Positions 52,607 to 60,021 of a DNA stretch of 64,000 bases are shown piece by piece (positions within the stretch are counted from its first letter, which is position 1; each line of letters opens with the position of its first letter). This DNA is from Sporosarcina ureae (GTDB taxonomy: Bacteria; Bacillota; Bacilli; Bacillales_A; Planococcaceae), in the NCBI RefSeq assembly GCF_002101375.1, contig NZ_CP015207.1, positions 2,372,001 through 2,436,000 on the forward strand. The letters are read 5' to 3'. The notes beneath the pieces are model-generated. The model worked only from the letters and a program-made list of their open reading frames with translations, was not told the DNA's origin and searched no databases. A program made the position numbers and the translations under genes.

Positions 52607-53611
52607 ATGATGTTTTCAAAAGATATTGGGATAGACATGGGTACCGCCAATGTATTGATATATGTGAAAGACAACGGTCTCGTCATTAACGAACCGGCTG
52701 TTATTGCGATCGATAAACGTACGGATGAACCTGTAGCCTTTGGTGTAGAGGCCTATCAAATGATTGGTCGTTCACCGGAATATATTCAGATCATACGTCC
52801 AATGAAAGCTGGGAACATTGCGGATTTTGAAATGGCGCGTGTGTTGATCAGACACTTCCTCGAGAAAGCGCTAGGAAAAAGCCTGCGTATCAAACCTCAC
52901 ATCACGATATGCTGTAAAGCGGATACGACGCGAGTGGAAAAGAGTGTGATCCGCCAAGTGATGATGGGAGCCGGAGCCAAACAAGTCGTTATTGAAGAAG
53001 AATCGAAAGTGGCGGCGATTGGGGCAGGTATGGACATATCGAAGCCTTCAGGCAATATGATAGTCGATCTTGGTGCAGGCACGACAGATGCTTCCGTGCT
53101 GTCGATGGGAGAAATCGTTTCGTTTGAGAAAACGAAAATCGGTGGCTTTCATTTTGATCAATGCATTATCCAACATATACGAAAAAAACATAATGTGTAT
53201 ATAGGAGAAAAAACGGCAGAACAAGTGAAAAAAGACATGGGCGTTGTGTTGAAGGATGGAAAGAAACCGAGCGCGATGAACGTGCATGGTAGCGACCTTG
53301 CGACAGGTATTCCGAAAACAATTGAAGTGACGGCGGAAGAGATTCATCAGGCATTGTTTCTGCCAATCAATAAAATCGTCGAGACGACAAGAAAAGCACT
53401 GGAAGAAACAATGCCGGAGCTCGCTGCAGATATTGCACAGCGCGGCATCCTATTAATCGGAGGCGGTGCATTGCTTCCCGGATTAGATACTTTATTATCC
53501 GAACATCTCAATGTGCCGGTATTCATTGCGGAAAATGCGCTCACTTGTATAGCAGAAGGAACGGGACAGCTCATGGACTCGGTCAGTAAAACTTCAACAC
53601 GCATAATTTGA
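52607..53611 (+). CDS. mbl: MreB-family actin-like protein Mbl, diverged
   Basis: A 334-residue MreB-family ATPase that guides lateral wall synthesis beneath the membrane. The order spoIIID-mbl-flhO and segments such as DIGIDMGTANVLIYVK, ITICCKADTTRVE, SKVAAIGAGM, GILLIGGGALLPGL and IAEGTGQLMD support Mbl. Conserved places differ from B. subtilis Mbl as I recall it: the phosphate-2 loop reads DLGAGTTD instead of DIGGGTTD, the segment after SMGEIV is unlike the usual one, and the middle is shortened (KKDMGVVLKDGKKPSAMNVH). AAGGGG precedes ATG 52607 (or 52610). Confidence 0.88.
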   Translation: MMFSKDIGIDMGTANVLIYVKDNGLVINEPAVIAIDKRTDEPVAFGVEAYQMIGRSPEYIQIIRPMKAGNIADFEMARVLIRHFLEKALGKSLRIKPHITICCKADTTRVEKSVIRQVMMGAGAKQVVIEEESKVAAIGAGMDISKPSGNMIVDLGAGTTDASVLSMGEIVSFEKTKIGGFHFDQCIIQHIRKKHNVYIGEKTAEQVKKDMGVVLKDGKKPSAMNVHGSDLATGIPKTIEVTAEEIHQALFLPINKIVETTRKALEETMPELAADIAQRGILLIGGGALLPGLDTLLSEHLNVPVFIAENALTCIAEGTGQLMDSVSKTSTRII

Positions 53612-53687
53612 ACTGCCATCAAGCGACAAGTAGTGTATACTAAAAACAACGATTATTCGACATGATGAAGCAAAGGAGTGAAATGAA

Positions 53688-54512
53688 ATGTTTCGTGGTT
53701 TTTATACAGTAGGATCAGGCATGATTGCACAGCAGCGTCGTACGGAAATGCTATCAAATAATATCGCGAACGCCAACACGCCAGGCTATAAGGCGGAGCA
53801 ATCGACGATTCGTGCATTTCCTGACATGTTGATGTCTCGTTTGGATTCGACGCGCGTGCCGACGGAAAAAGGCTTAAACTTTAGAAATCTATCCCCAGTA
53901 GGCGAACTGTCGACAGGCGTGTATATGCAAGAAACTTTGCCTTTATTCGCGCAAGGCCAGTTGCGTGAAACGGAACAGAAGACCGATATCGCATTACTGG
54001 ATGGACCGATGGAAGTCAATGAAGAAACAGGCGTTGCGGGAACGGTATTCTTTACGCTAGAAGGCGAGAATGGCGGTCAATTCTACACACGAAACGGTAA
54101 TTTCGCTGTCAACGCAGAAGGGTACCTGACCAATCCATCCGGCTTATACGTCCTTGACGATGCGGGCAATCGGATCGAACTGACAAGTGATGATATTCGC
54201 GTGACGGATTCAGGAGTGATCTTCGCGGGACAAACGGAAATCGCGACACTAGGTATTGCCTACTCTGACGGACCGGACACATTATCTAAACAAGATAACG
54301 GGCTCTACACGACAATCGACGGCAATGCGTTACCGACTGGCGGTACGTACACGATGCAACAAGGATTTCTTGAAGATTCCAACGTCGATGCCGCGCGCTC
54401 GATGACGGATATGCTGACAGCCTACCGTGCATTTGAAGCCAATCAGAAAATCCTGCAAGCGTATGATCGCAGTATGGAAAAAGCGGTCAATGAAGTAGGA
54501 CGAGTCAATTAA
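53688..54512 (+). CDS. flhO: Flagellar hook-basal body protein FlhO
   Basis: A 274-residue FlgG/FlgF-type rod protein. The N-terminal rod motif MLSNNIANANTPGYKAEQS and the C-terminal DMLTAYRAFEANQKILQAYD are typical. It would form part of the distal rod. AAAGGAGTGA precedes ATG 53688. It is followed after 40 bp by its paralogue flhP, as in B. subtilis. Confidence 0.94.
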   Translation: MFRGFYTVGSGMIAQQRRTEMLSNNIANANTPGYKAEQSTIRAFPDMLMSRLDSTRVPTEKGLNFRNLSPVGELSTGVYMQETLPLFAQGQLRETEQKTDIALLDGPMEVNEETGVAGTVFFTLEGENGGQFYTRNGNFAVNAEGYLTNPSGLYVLDDAGNRIELTSDDIRVTDSGVIFAGQTEIATLGIAYSDGPDTLSKQDNGLYTTIDGNALPTGGTYTMQQGFLEDSNVDAARSMTDMLTAYRAFEANQKILQAYDRSMEKAVNEVGRVN

Positions 54513-54552
54513 TGACTACATATAGAAGTATGCGTAAAGGAAGTGACCTTTG

Positions 54553-55386
54553 ATGATTCGCACGATGACCACAGCGACCAACACGATGAACCAGTTGCAG
54601 CAACGTCTCGACTTGATTGGCAACAACTTATCGAACGTCGGTACACATGGATATAAATCCTCGTCTGCTACATTCCAGGAACTATTATTCCAACAAATCA
54701 ATAATGACAAAGCAGATCGGGCCAGGCGTAGCTCAGATCTTGGCATTCGTATGGGGACCGGCGCACACCTCGGCAGCCTGCAGATGAACTGGAAAGTAGG
54801 CTCTGTACAAATTACGGACCGTCAGCTAGACTTTGCGTTAACGGAGCCGAAACAACATTTTAATTTGATCCAGCCAACAGACGGCGGAGAAGAAATCATT
54901 TATTCGCGTAAAGGGAATTTCTACTTGTCACCAACTGCAAATGGCAACAATGCGCTAGTCAATGAAGAAGGACTCGCAGTGGCGGATAGCGCGGGCCGTC
55001 CCATCGTCTTTTCTGGACAAGCGACCGATTATCAAATTCGTCCAAACGGTGTATTGCAAGTAACTACACCGCAAGGCACACAGGAATTTAATCTGGGTGT
55101 CACCGTCTTAGAAAAGCCAGATTCGATGGTTCAGCTTTCTGCAACCACTTTTGGTTTGCCAACAGATCTAGCAGCACTCGGGCTGACAGCAAATGATGTG
55201 TTGACAGAAATGACTGGTGCTCGACGAAATCAGATTGGCTTACAAAATCAAGCGCTCGAAACTTCCAACGTAGAGTATGAAAAAGAAATGGCAGATTTAA
55301 TTTCGACGCAACGTGCCTATCAATTCAATGCACGTTCCGTAACAATGGCGGACCAGATGATGGGCTTAATTAACGGCATTCGCTAA
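54553..55386 (+). CDS. flhP: Flagellar hook-basal body protein FlhP
   Basis: A 277-residue paralogue of FlhO with N-terminal LDLIGNNLSNVGTHGYKSS and C-terminal ADLISTQRAYQFNARSVTMA. The start is ATG 54553 following AAGGAAG; the TTG just before it is less likely. In B. subtilis FlhO and FlhP are distal rod proteins. Confidence 0.93.
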   Translation: MIRTMTTATNTMNQLQQRLDLIGNNLSNVGTHGYKSSSATFQELLFQQINNDKADRARRSSDLGIRMGTGAHLGSLQMNWKVGSVQITDRQLDFALTEPKQHFNLIQPTDGGEEIIYSRKGNFYLSPTANGNNALVNEEGLAVADSAGRPIVFSGQATDYQIRPNGVLQVTTPQGTQEFNLGVTVLEKPDSMVQLSATTFGLPTDLAALGLTANDVLTEMTGARRNQIGLQNQALETSNVEYEKEMADLISTQRAYQFNARSVTMADQMMGLINGIR

Positions 55387-55409
55387 CGCGTGCAATAGGA
55401 GTACTTACT

Positions 55410-55988
55410 ATGACAGATAAAAATTCAAATTTCAAAAAAATAACAGAACCACTTTCACCTGTGAAACCATTCGAACCATTGAAGGAACCAACAGAGATAG
55501 AAGATCCGATTGAGCTTACAGAAACAGATCCCGTTGCGACAACTGAAATGGACAAAGACGCAATTACGCTGTCAGAGCCTCTTGCAACAGACAAAGAAGT
55601 TCCGGAAGATATTCAGTCGACAACAGAGACAGAACCGCTAGAAACAGCTCCTGACGCACCAGAACAAACTCTTCTAAGCGAAACGGAGCCTGTGAAAAGA
55701 CGATCTGCATCAAACGAGGGCGACGTGACATTCTGGAAGAAGATGACGTCAAAATGGCCACGAAAAAAACGTTCCGAAAAAGTTGCAAAACCGGTAAGCG
55801 AAATGCGTTGGGTTCAAGTACGCATGATTCCCATCTGGCTACGATTGCTACTTATACTGTTGTTAATGGTCTTAGCGGCAATAGCAGGTACAATGGTTGG
55901 TTTCAGTGTAATCGGCGACGGCTCAGCAGGCGATGTCTTCAAAAAAGAGACATGGCAGCATATTTTTGATATCATGAACGGTAAATAG
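55410..55988 (+). CDS. EpuA family membrane protein (annotated 'RNA polymerase subunit beta')
   Basis: A 192-residue protein. A long acidic, Thr/Pro/Glu-rich N-terminal region (to about residue 110) leads to a basic stretch ([10 protein letters not shown]). A C-terminal EpuA-like module [20 protein letters not shown] with one transmembrane helix ends in [18 protein letters not shown]. Databases often label this family DNA-directed RNA polymerase subunit beta, which appears misleading. AGGAG precedes ATG 55410. It lies between flhP and fabZ, as in other Bacillales. Confidence 0.8.
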   Translation: MTDKNSNFKKITEPLSPVKPFEPLKEPTEIEDPIELTETDPVATTEMDKDAITLSEPLATDKEVPEDIQSTTETEPLETAPDAPEQTLLSETEPVKRRSASNEGDVTFWKKMTSKWPRKKRSEKVAKPVSEMRWVQVRMIPIWLRLLLILLLMVLAAIAGTMVGFSVIGDGSAGDVFKKETWQHIFDIMNGK

Positions 55989-56040
55989 TACAGAAACCTC
56001 TGAAATCTTCAGAACCTCTGGAATAAAGGAGACAAATTTC

Positions 56041-56478
56041 ATGCTAAATGCTCAACAAATACAAGAAATCATCCCGCATCGCTATCCATTCTTGCTCGTC
56101 GATCGCATCGAAGAACTCGAAGAAGGCAAGCGCGCAGTCGGGTTAAAAAATGTTTCAATCAATGAAGACTTCTTCAACGGCCACTTCCCGGGCTACCCAG
56201 TAATGCCAGGAGTCCTAATCGTGGAAGCACTCGCTCAGGTAGGCGCAGTCGCTTTACTCAAAAAAGAAGAAAACAAAGGCCGTTTAGCATTTTTTGCAGG
56301 CATCGACAACTGCCGTTTCAAGCGTCAAGTCGTACCAGGCGACACGCTTCGTCTCGAAGTAGAAATCGTCCGCTTGCGTGGAACCATTGGAAAAGGAAAA
56401 GCAATCGCAACCGTCGAAGGCGAAGTGGCATGTGAAGCAGACATTACATTCGCACTCGGACCTGTTCAAGAGCAATAA
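56041..56478 (+). CDS. fabZ: 3-hydroxyacyl-ACP dehydratase
   Basis: A 145-residue hot-dog dehydratase of fatty-acid synthesis (B. subtilis YwpB). The catalytic His is in [16 protein letters not shown] and the Glu in [26 protein letters not shown] at the N-terminus is diagnostic. AAAGGAG precedes ATG 56041. Confidence 0.96.
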   Translation: MLNAQQIQEIIPHRYPFLLVDRIEELEEGKRAVGLKNVSINEDFFNGHFPGYPVMPGVLIVEALAQVGAVALLKKEENKGRLAFFAGIDNCRFKRQVVPGDTLRLEVEIVRLRGTIGKGKAIATVEGEVACEADITFALGPVQEQ

Positions 56479-56560
56479 CATCATGATGCCGTACTAAAAA
56501 ATTGATAGAATAATCATTGGAATGCCGGTATGGGCATACAGTGGGAGGGTATACTACAGC

Positions 56561-56956
56561 ATGTTAAAAAAGCTTTCTCCAAATATTAAAAGCAGCATCA
56601 CTCGTTCCATTTCCCAATCATTCGAACAATATATGAGTGAAATTGGCTGGTCAGCAGAAGAATATAACATCGAACAGTTTTATGCGAACTGGCGGGAATA
56701 CATTACGACCAAAGCACTTTGGTACGACAAGATTCCTGAAGACATCAAAGTAGACGCCGAGTTCCATAAAGAGTTAGCGGAACGCGTGGAGGAAGTACTA
56801 ATCCGCATCCTCAACGATCCGCCGACAGAAGAGCAAATCGCACAAATTGAAATGTTACAAGAAAATCTCGACACACATTATGATTATGGCTGTAAAGCGG
56901 AAGCTGTATACGTTCAAAACGTATTGGAAACCACATCAGGTCATACGAATAATTAA
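56561..56956 (+). CDS. Hypothetical protein (131 aa)
   Basis: A soluble, mostly helical protein rich in Glu and Ile, beginning MLKKLSPNIKSSITRSISQS and ending with a polar tail. It has no signal peptide, membrane segment or motif I recognise. GGGAGGG lies about 11 bp before ATG 56561; a longer in-frame start at 56522 has no such site. It is flanked by fabZ and a lipoprotein gene on the same strand. Function unknown. Confidence 0.75.
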   Translation: MLKKLSPNIKSSITRSISQSFEQYMSEIGWSAEEYNIEQFYANWREYITTKALWYDKIPEDIKVDAEFHKELAERVEEVLIRILNDPPTEEQIAQIEMLQENLDTHYDYGCKAEAVYVQNVLETTSGHTNN

Positions 56957-57045
56957 AACGAATAGTTCTCTCCTTTACGCACAAGCTATCCATGAACATA
57001 CCGATACGTATCGTTCACAGCTCGTAAAAAGGAGGGAATTTTTTT

Positions 57046-57426
57046 ATGATCAGAAAAGCTCTGCCCGTGGTTTTTGCTTCCGCACTCGTTCTGACCGCAT
57101 GTAACACGAACGACGGCGCACTGCCAAGCAACAACGAAACACCTATGCAAGATGTGGAACGTAACAATACGCCAAACGACAACAAGCGTATGGGTCCTAA
57201 TCTCGACGGTCTTGACGACAACAATGACCGTGGCATCATGAAGAGAGAAGGCGAAGACATCATCGACGACACGCGCGAAGGTATCGAAAAAACTCGCGAC
57301 GAACTCATCGATGACAACAACGAAAACCGTGGCGCACGCGACGACACCAACTTGGACGGCAACATGAACGGTAACAACGCTGCTCCAGACGGCGTATTGC
57401 GCGATGAAGATCGTAAAGTACGATGA
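57046..57426 (+). CDS. Hypothetical lipoprotein
   Basis: A 126-residue protein with a lipoprotein signal: basic start IRK, a hydrophobic run and lipobox LTAC (Cys19). The mature part is extremely rich in Asp, Asn, Arg and Glu (for example DDNNDRG, DDNNENRGARDD), low in complexity and probably disordered. AAAAGGAGGG precedes ATG 57046. I do not recognise a function; surface exposure is expected. Confidence 0.82.
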   Translation: MIRKALPVVFASALVLTACNTNDGALPSNNETPMQDVERNNTPNDNKRMGPNLDGLDDNNDRGIMKREGEDIIDDTREGIEKTRDELIDDNNENRGARDDTNLDGNMNGNNAAPDGVLRDEDRKVR

Positions 57427-57440
57427 TTCCCGCCATTATA

Positions 57441-57478
57441 AAAACGACCCTGCATATTGAATGCTTGGGTCGTTTTTA
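57441..57478 (+). terminator. Terminator of the lipoprotein gene
   Basis: AAACGACCC(T)GCAT and ATGC(TT)GGGTCGTTT pair and are followed by T5. Repeat array A5 starts within about 15 bp. Confidence 0.88.
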
Positions 57479-57490
57479 TTATGGGTGGGG

Positions 57491-58290
57491 TAGTCTATCA
57501 AGGTCCGCGGGCGCTCTATGTTCTGGCTTACCCGCTCTATCGTCCGCGCTATCCGCTCTATGTAGGTCCGCGGGCGCTCAATGTGTCGGCTTACCCGCTC
57601 TATCGCCCGCGCTATCCGCTCAATCCTGGTCCGCCAGCGCTCTATGTGTCGACGTACCCGCTCTATCACTCGCGCTATCCGCTCAAACTCGGTCCGCGAG
57701 CGCTCAATGTGTCTGACGTACTCGTTCTATCGCCCGCGCCAATCCATGCTCAACCCCTGTCCGCGGGCGCTCAATGTGTCGGCTTACCCGCTCTATCGCC
57801 CGCGCAATCCGCTCAATCCTGGTCCGCAAGCGCTCTATGTGTTGACGTACCCGCTCTATCACTCCCGCTATCCGATCAAACTCGGTCCGCGAGCGCTCAA
57901 TGTGTCTGACGTACCCGTTCTATCGCTCGCGCCAATCCATGCTCAAACCCCGTCCGCGGGCGCTCAATGTGTCGGCTTACCCGCTCTATCGCCCGCGCTA
58001 TCCGCTCAATCCTGGTCCGCAAGCGCTCTATGTGTCGACGTACCCGCTCTATCACTCGCGCTATCCGCTCAAACTCGGTCCGCGAGCGCTCAATGTGTCT
58101 GACGTACCCGTTCTATCGCCCGCGCCAATCCATGCTCAAACCCCGTCCGCGGGCGCTCAATGTGCTGGCTTATCCGCTCTATCACCCGCGCTATCCGCTC
58201 AATCCTGGTCCGCAAGCGATCTATGTGTCGACGTACCCGCTCTATCACCCCCGCAATCCGCTCAAAACCCGCCTACACCCGCTCTATGCA
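57491..58290 (+). repeat. Array A5: 21-bp phased repeat in a 193-bp higher-order tandem
   Basis: About 38 units with CGCTC(A/T)AT cores from 57512 to 58280, preceded by a degenerate unit at 57491. A higher-order block starts at 57575, 57768, 57961 and 58154, each exactly 193 bp apart (9 x 21 + 4). The extra 4 bp fall in one irregular stretch near the GTGTCTGACGTAC, CGTTCTATCGC and CATGCTCAA units. The array lies between the lipoprotein terminator and the 3' end of the convergent ywpF. Open frames break or shift at every 193-bp block. Confidence 0.95.
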
Positions 58291-58365
58291 TCCCCCCACA
58301 CACCCACCCTAATATCCACCAAAACACACAAAAAAAGCCACCCCCAAAAAAGGGCAGCCTAACCA

Positions 58366-58818
58366 TCACAACTTCGTCTTCTCATCCATCTCCATATCGC
58401 GCTTCAACTTCGGCCGATCCCACATCGCCGTTTGGAATTGCTCGAGCAACGCATCGCCTTCCAAACCTTCAGCCAACAATTCTTCAAGCAAATATTCCGG
58501 ATACTTCGAACGGACACGCTTCAGACGTCCCTTCATTAGCACGGAAATGCGGTCACCAATCTGACGCCAGTTTTCAACCGCCACATCGAACGAAGCGGGC
58601 TCGTTGCCAGGATACGAAATGACGACGCGGACGGTCAACAACGTCTCCTCGGCTTTCCACTTTTCCATAATATCCTTATACTTGGCATCAATGAACAGCT
58701 CAAGCACCCACAAACGGTGACTGTTCTCCTGGTTGATGATAATGCCGTCAAACAGCGGAAACGCAAGCACGCCACTCTCCTGAAGCACTTCCACCGAAAT
58801 CATCTTAAACGTCTTCAA
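58366..58818 (-). CDS. ywpF: YwpF family protein
   Basis: A 150-residue protein of the YwpF family, beginning KTFKMISVEVL and containing LFDGIIINQENSHRLWVLEL and RVVISYPGNEPASFDV. Function is unknown; the neighbours fabZ, ssbB and ywqA match the B. subtilis ywp/ywq region. TTG 58818 is chosen because GAGGTG lies 6 bp before it, whereas ATG 58824 abuts that site. A possible weak terminator with a T run lies at 58329-58361 on this strand. Confidence 0.8.
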   Translation of the reverse strand: MKTFKMISVEVLQESGVLAFPLFDGIIINQENSHRLWVLELFIDAKYKDIMEKWKAEETLLTVRVVISYPGNEPASFDVAVENWRQIGDRISVLMKGRLKRVRSKYPEYLLEELLAEGLEGDALLEQFQTAMWDRPKLKRDMEMDEKTKL

Positions 58819-58981
58819 TCCCATCACCTCGGTACAATTTTCCCAAGTATAGCATAAAAATCTTAAAATACTCGAGTATTCAAAAATGCCGTTTACCTCG
58901 TCACGTGGAAATCGCATGATACCGCGAATGTCCAAAAATCCCTTCGAATAAAAATTGAAAAACTACACCGATAATGGCGTC

Positions 58982-59030
58982 AAAATTCAATTTTGCCTCT
59001 TTGCCATACTGACCCTATGTGGATTACGAT
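58982..59030 (+). promoter_or_regulatory. ssbB promoter with ComK-type AT box
   Basis: AAAATTCAATTTT (58982-58994) exactly fits a ComK AT-box (AAAA-N5-TTTT). A half-matching box (AAAATTGAAAAAC, 58951-58963) lies 18 bp upstream, one of the allowed spacings. TTGCCA (59001-59006) and TACGAT (59025-59030), 18 bp apart, form the promoter. In B. subtilis ssbB is ComK-controlled. Confidence 0.5.
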
Positions 59031-59062
59031 AAGGGCAGCACAAAGAGAGGAGGAACAAACTC

Positions 59063-59476
59063 GTGAACCAAGTGGCTTTAGTAGGGCGCATCACCAAAGA
59101 CCTCGTATTAAAAGAACACTCGTCAGGACGTGTCAATACCACGTTCGCCCTCGCTGTCAATCGTAGCTTCAAAAACGCAAACGGGGAAATAGCAACCGAC
59201 TTCGTGCCGTGCTCCGTTTGGGGACGATCCGCCGAAAACCTAGTCCGTCACTGCGGCAAAGGATCGCTCGTAGGCGTCAGTGGAAGCATTCAGACCCGGA
59301 ACTACGAAAGGGAAGACCGTTCGAAAGTGTATATCATGGAAGTCATGTGCAGCGATATCCGCTTTCTTTCGAAGTCATCCAAACCTCAACAGGCAGAAAT
59401 GAAAACGCATTCATCTACTGAGCCCGAACGTTTTGAAGAAGCGAAATCAACCGAAACCGCACTACCTATTTTTTAA
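59063..59476 (+). CDS. ssbB: Single-stranded DNA-binding protein, competence type
   Basis: A 137-residue SSB with a complete OB fold (NQVALVGRITKDLVLKEHSS, FALAVNRSF, FVPCSVWGRSAENL, GSLVGVSGSIQTRNYE) and a short C-terminal region that lacks the classical DDDIPF tip, ending ALPIF. Place and length fit B. subtilis SsbB/YwpH, which protects incoming DNA during transformation. AGGAGG precedes GTG 59063. Confidence 0.9.
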   Translation: MNQVALVGRITKDLVLKEHSSGRVNTTFALAVNRSFKNANGEIATDFVPCSVWGRSAENLVRHCGKGSLVGVSGSIQTRNYEREDRSKVYIMEVMCSDIRFLSKSSKPQQAEMKTHSSTEPERFEEAKSTETALPIF

Positions 59477-59811
59477 CACTATCCAACTTGGAAAGGAGAG
59501 GGGACAAAGGCATATCCGCCGTCGCACATCCGTTGCTGATCAATTCCTAGAAAGAGATGGATGACACACAATTGAAGAGAAATGAAAAAAGAGAAAATCA
59601 CACGACACTACAAGCATATTCGCCAACTAGCATGACTCGGCTGAAGCAAGAGCGGGTGGGGACTCGATCCTCTGTGATGCCGGGAGTACATTCAGCATAG
59701 GAACTGAATCAATTTTACGCCAACTCATCCGTCGCCCGTCTTTGTCGGAGACCACTTCCACTTGGCGGGCTGACGGAATACATACCCGCTCATAGAAAGG
59801 ATGAAGCCCAC
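59477..59811. other. Gap between ssbB and a small ORF
   Basis: No convincing gene. A GGAGAGGGG sequence at about 59493 has no start codon after it. A 47-codon ORF (59557-59700) has a poor ribosome site and is not called. CACTTCCACTTGGCGGGC and nearby sequence show no clear terminator or repeat. Confidence 0.4.
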
Positions 59812-59970
59812 ATGCACAGCACACCTACAGTCGCGCAGAAACAAGATATTCAACGCCTCGAAGACCAGATTGGCCAGCTGATCCGCATTATTGCCAACCT
59901 GAACGAGCGCATCAATTACCTGGAAACGATCAAAACGAATCCATTCCTCATTCCCTCCGATATAAAATGA
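59812..59970 (+). CDS. Small hypothetical coiled-coil protein (52 aa)
   Basis: ATG 59812 to TGA 59970 encodes 52 residues beginning MHSTPTVAQKQDIQRLEDQI. Residues about 9-42 show a heptad pattern of Leu/Ile (RLEDQIGQLIRIIANLNERI), predicting a short coiled coil. GAAAGGATG lies about 9 bp upstream. I do not recognise it. It ends next to the terminator of the convergent ywqA gene. Confidence 0.55.
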   Translation: MHSTPTVAQKQDIQRLEDQIGQLIRIIANLNERINYLETIKTNPFLIPSDIK

Positions 59971-59975
59971 ATGCA

Positions 59976-60006
59976 AAAAGACCTGCATCCTATTTCGATA
60001 CAGGTC
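59976..60006 (-). terminator. Terminator of the ywqB-ywqA unit
   Basis: On the minus strand GACCTG and CAGGTC pair around a 15-nt loop and are followed by T5, 15 bp after the ywqA stop. Confidence 0.7.
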
Positions 60007-60021
60007 CTAGTGATTACTATG

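Noticed and set aside
57457-58622. Several 130-240-codon frames over array A5
   Set aside because: They shift frame at each 193-bp block, and one runs into antisense of ywpF.
59557-59700. 47-codon ORF between ssbB and the small coiled-coil ORF
   Set aside because: The ribosome site is weak, the composition is polar without any motif, and no family is recognised. It remains a low-probability candidate.
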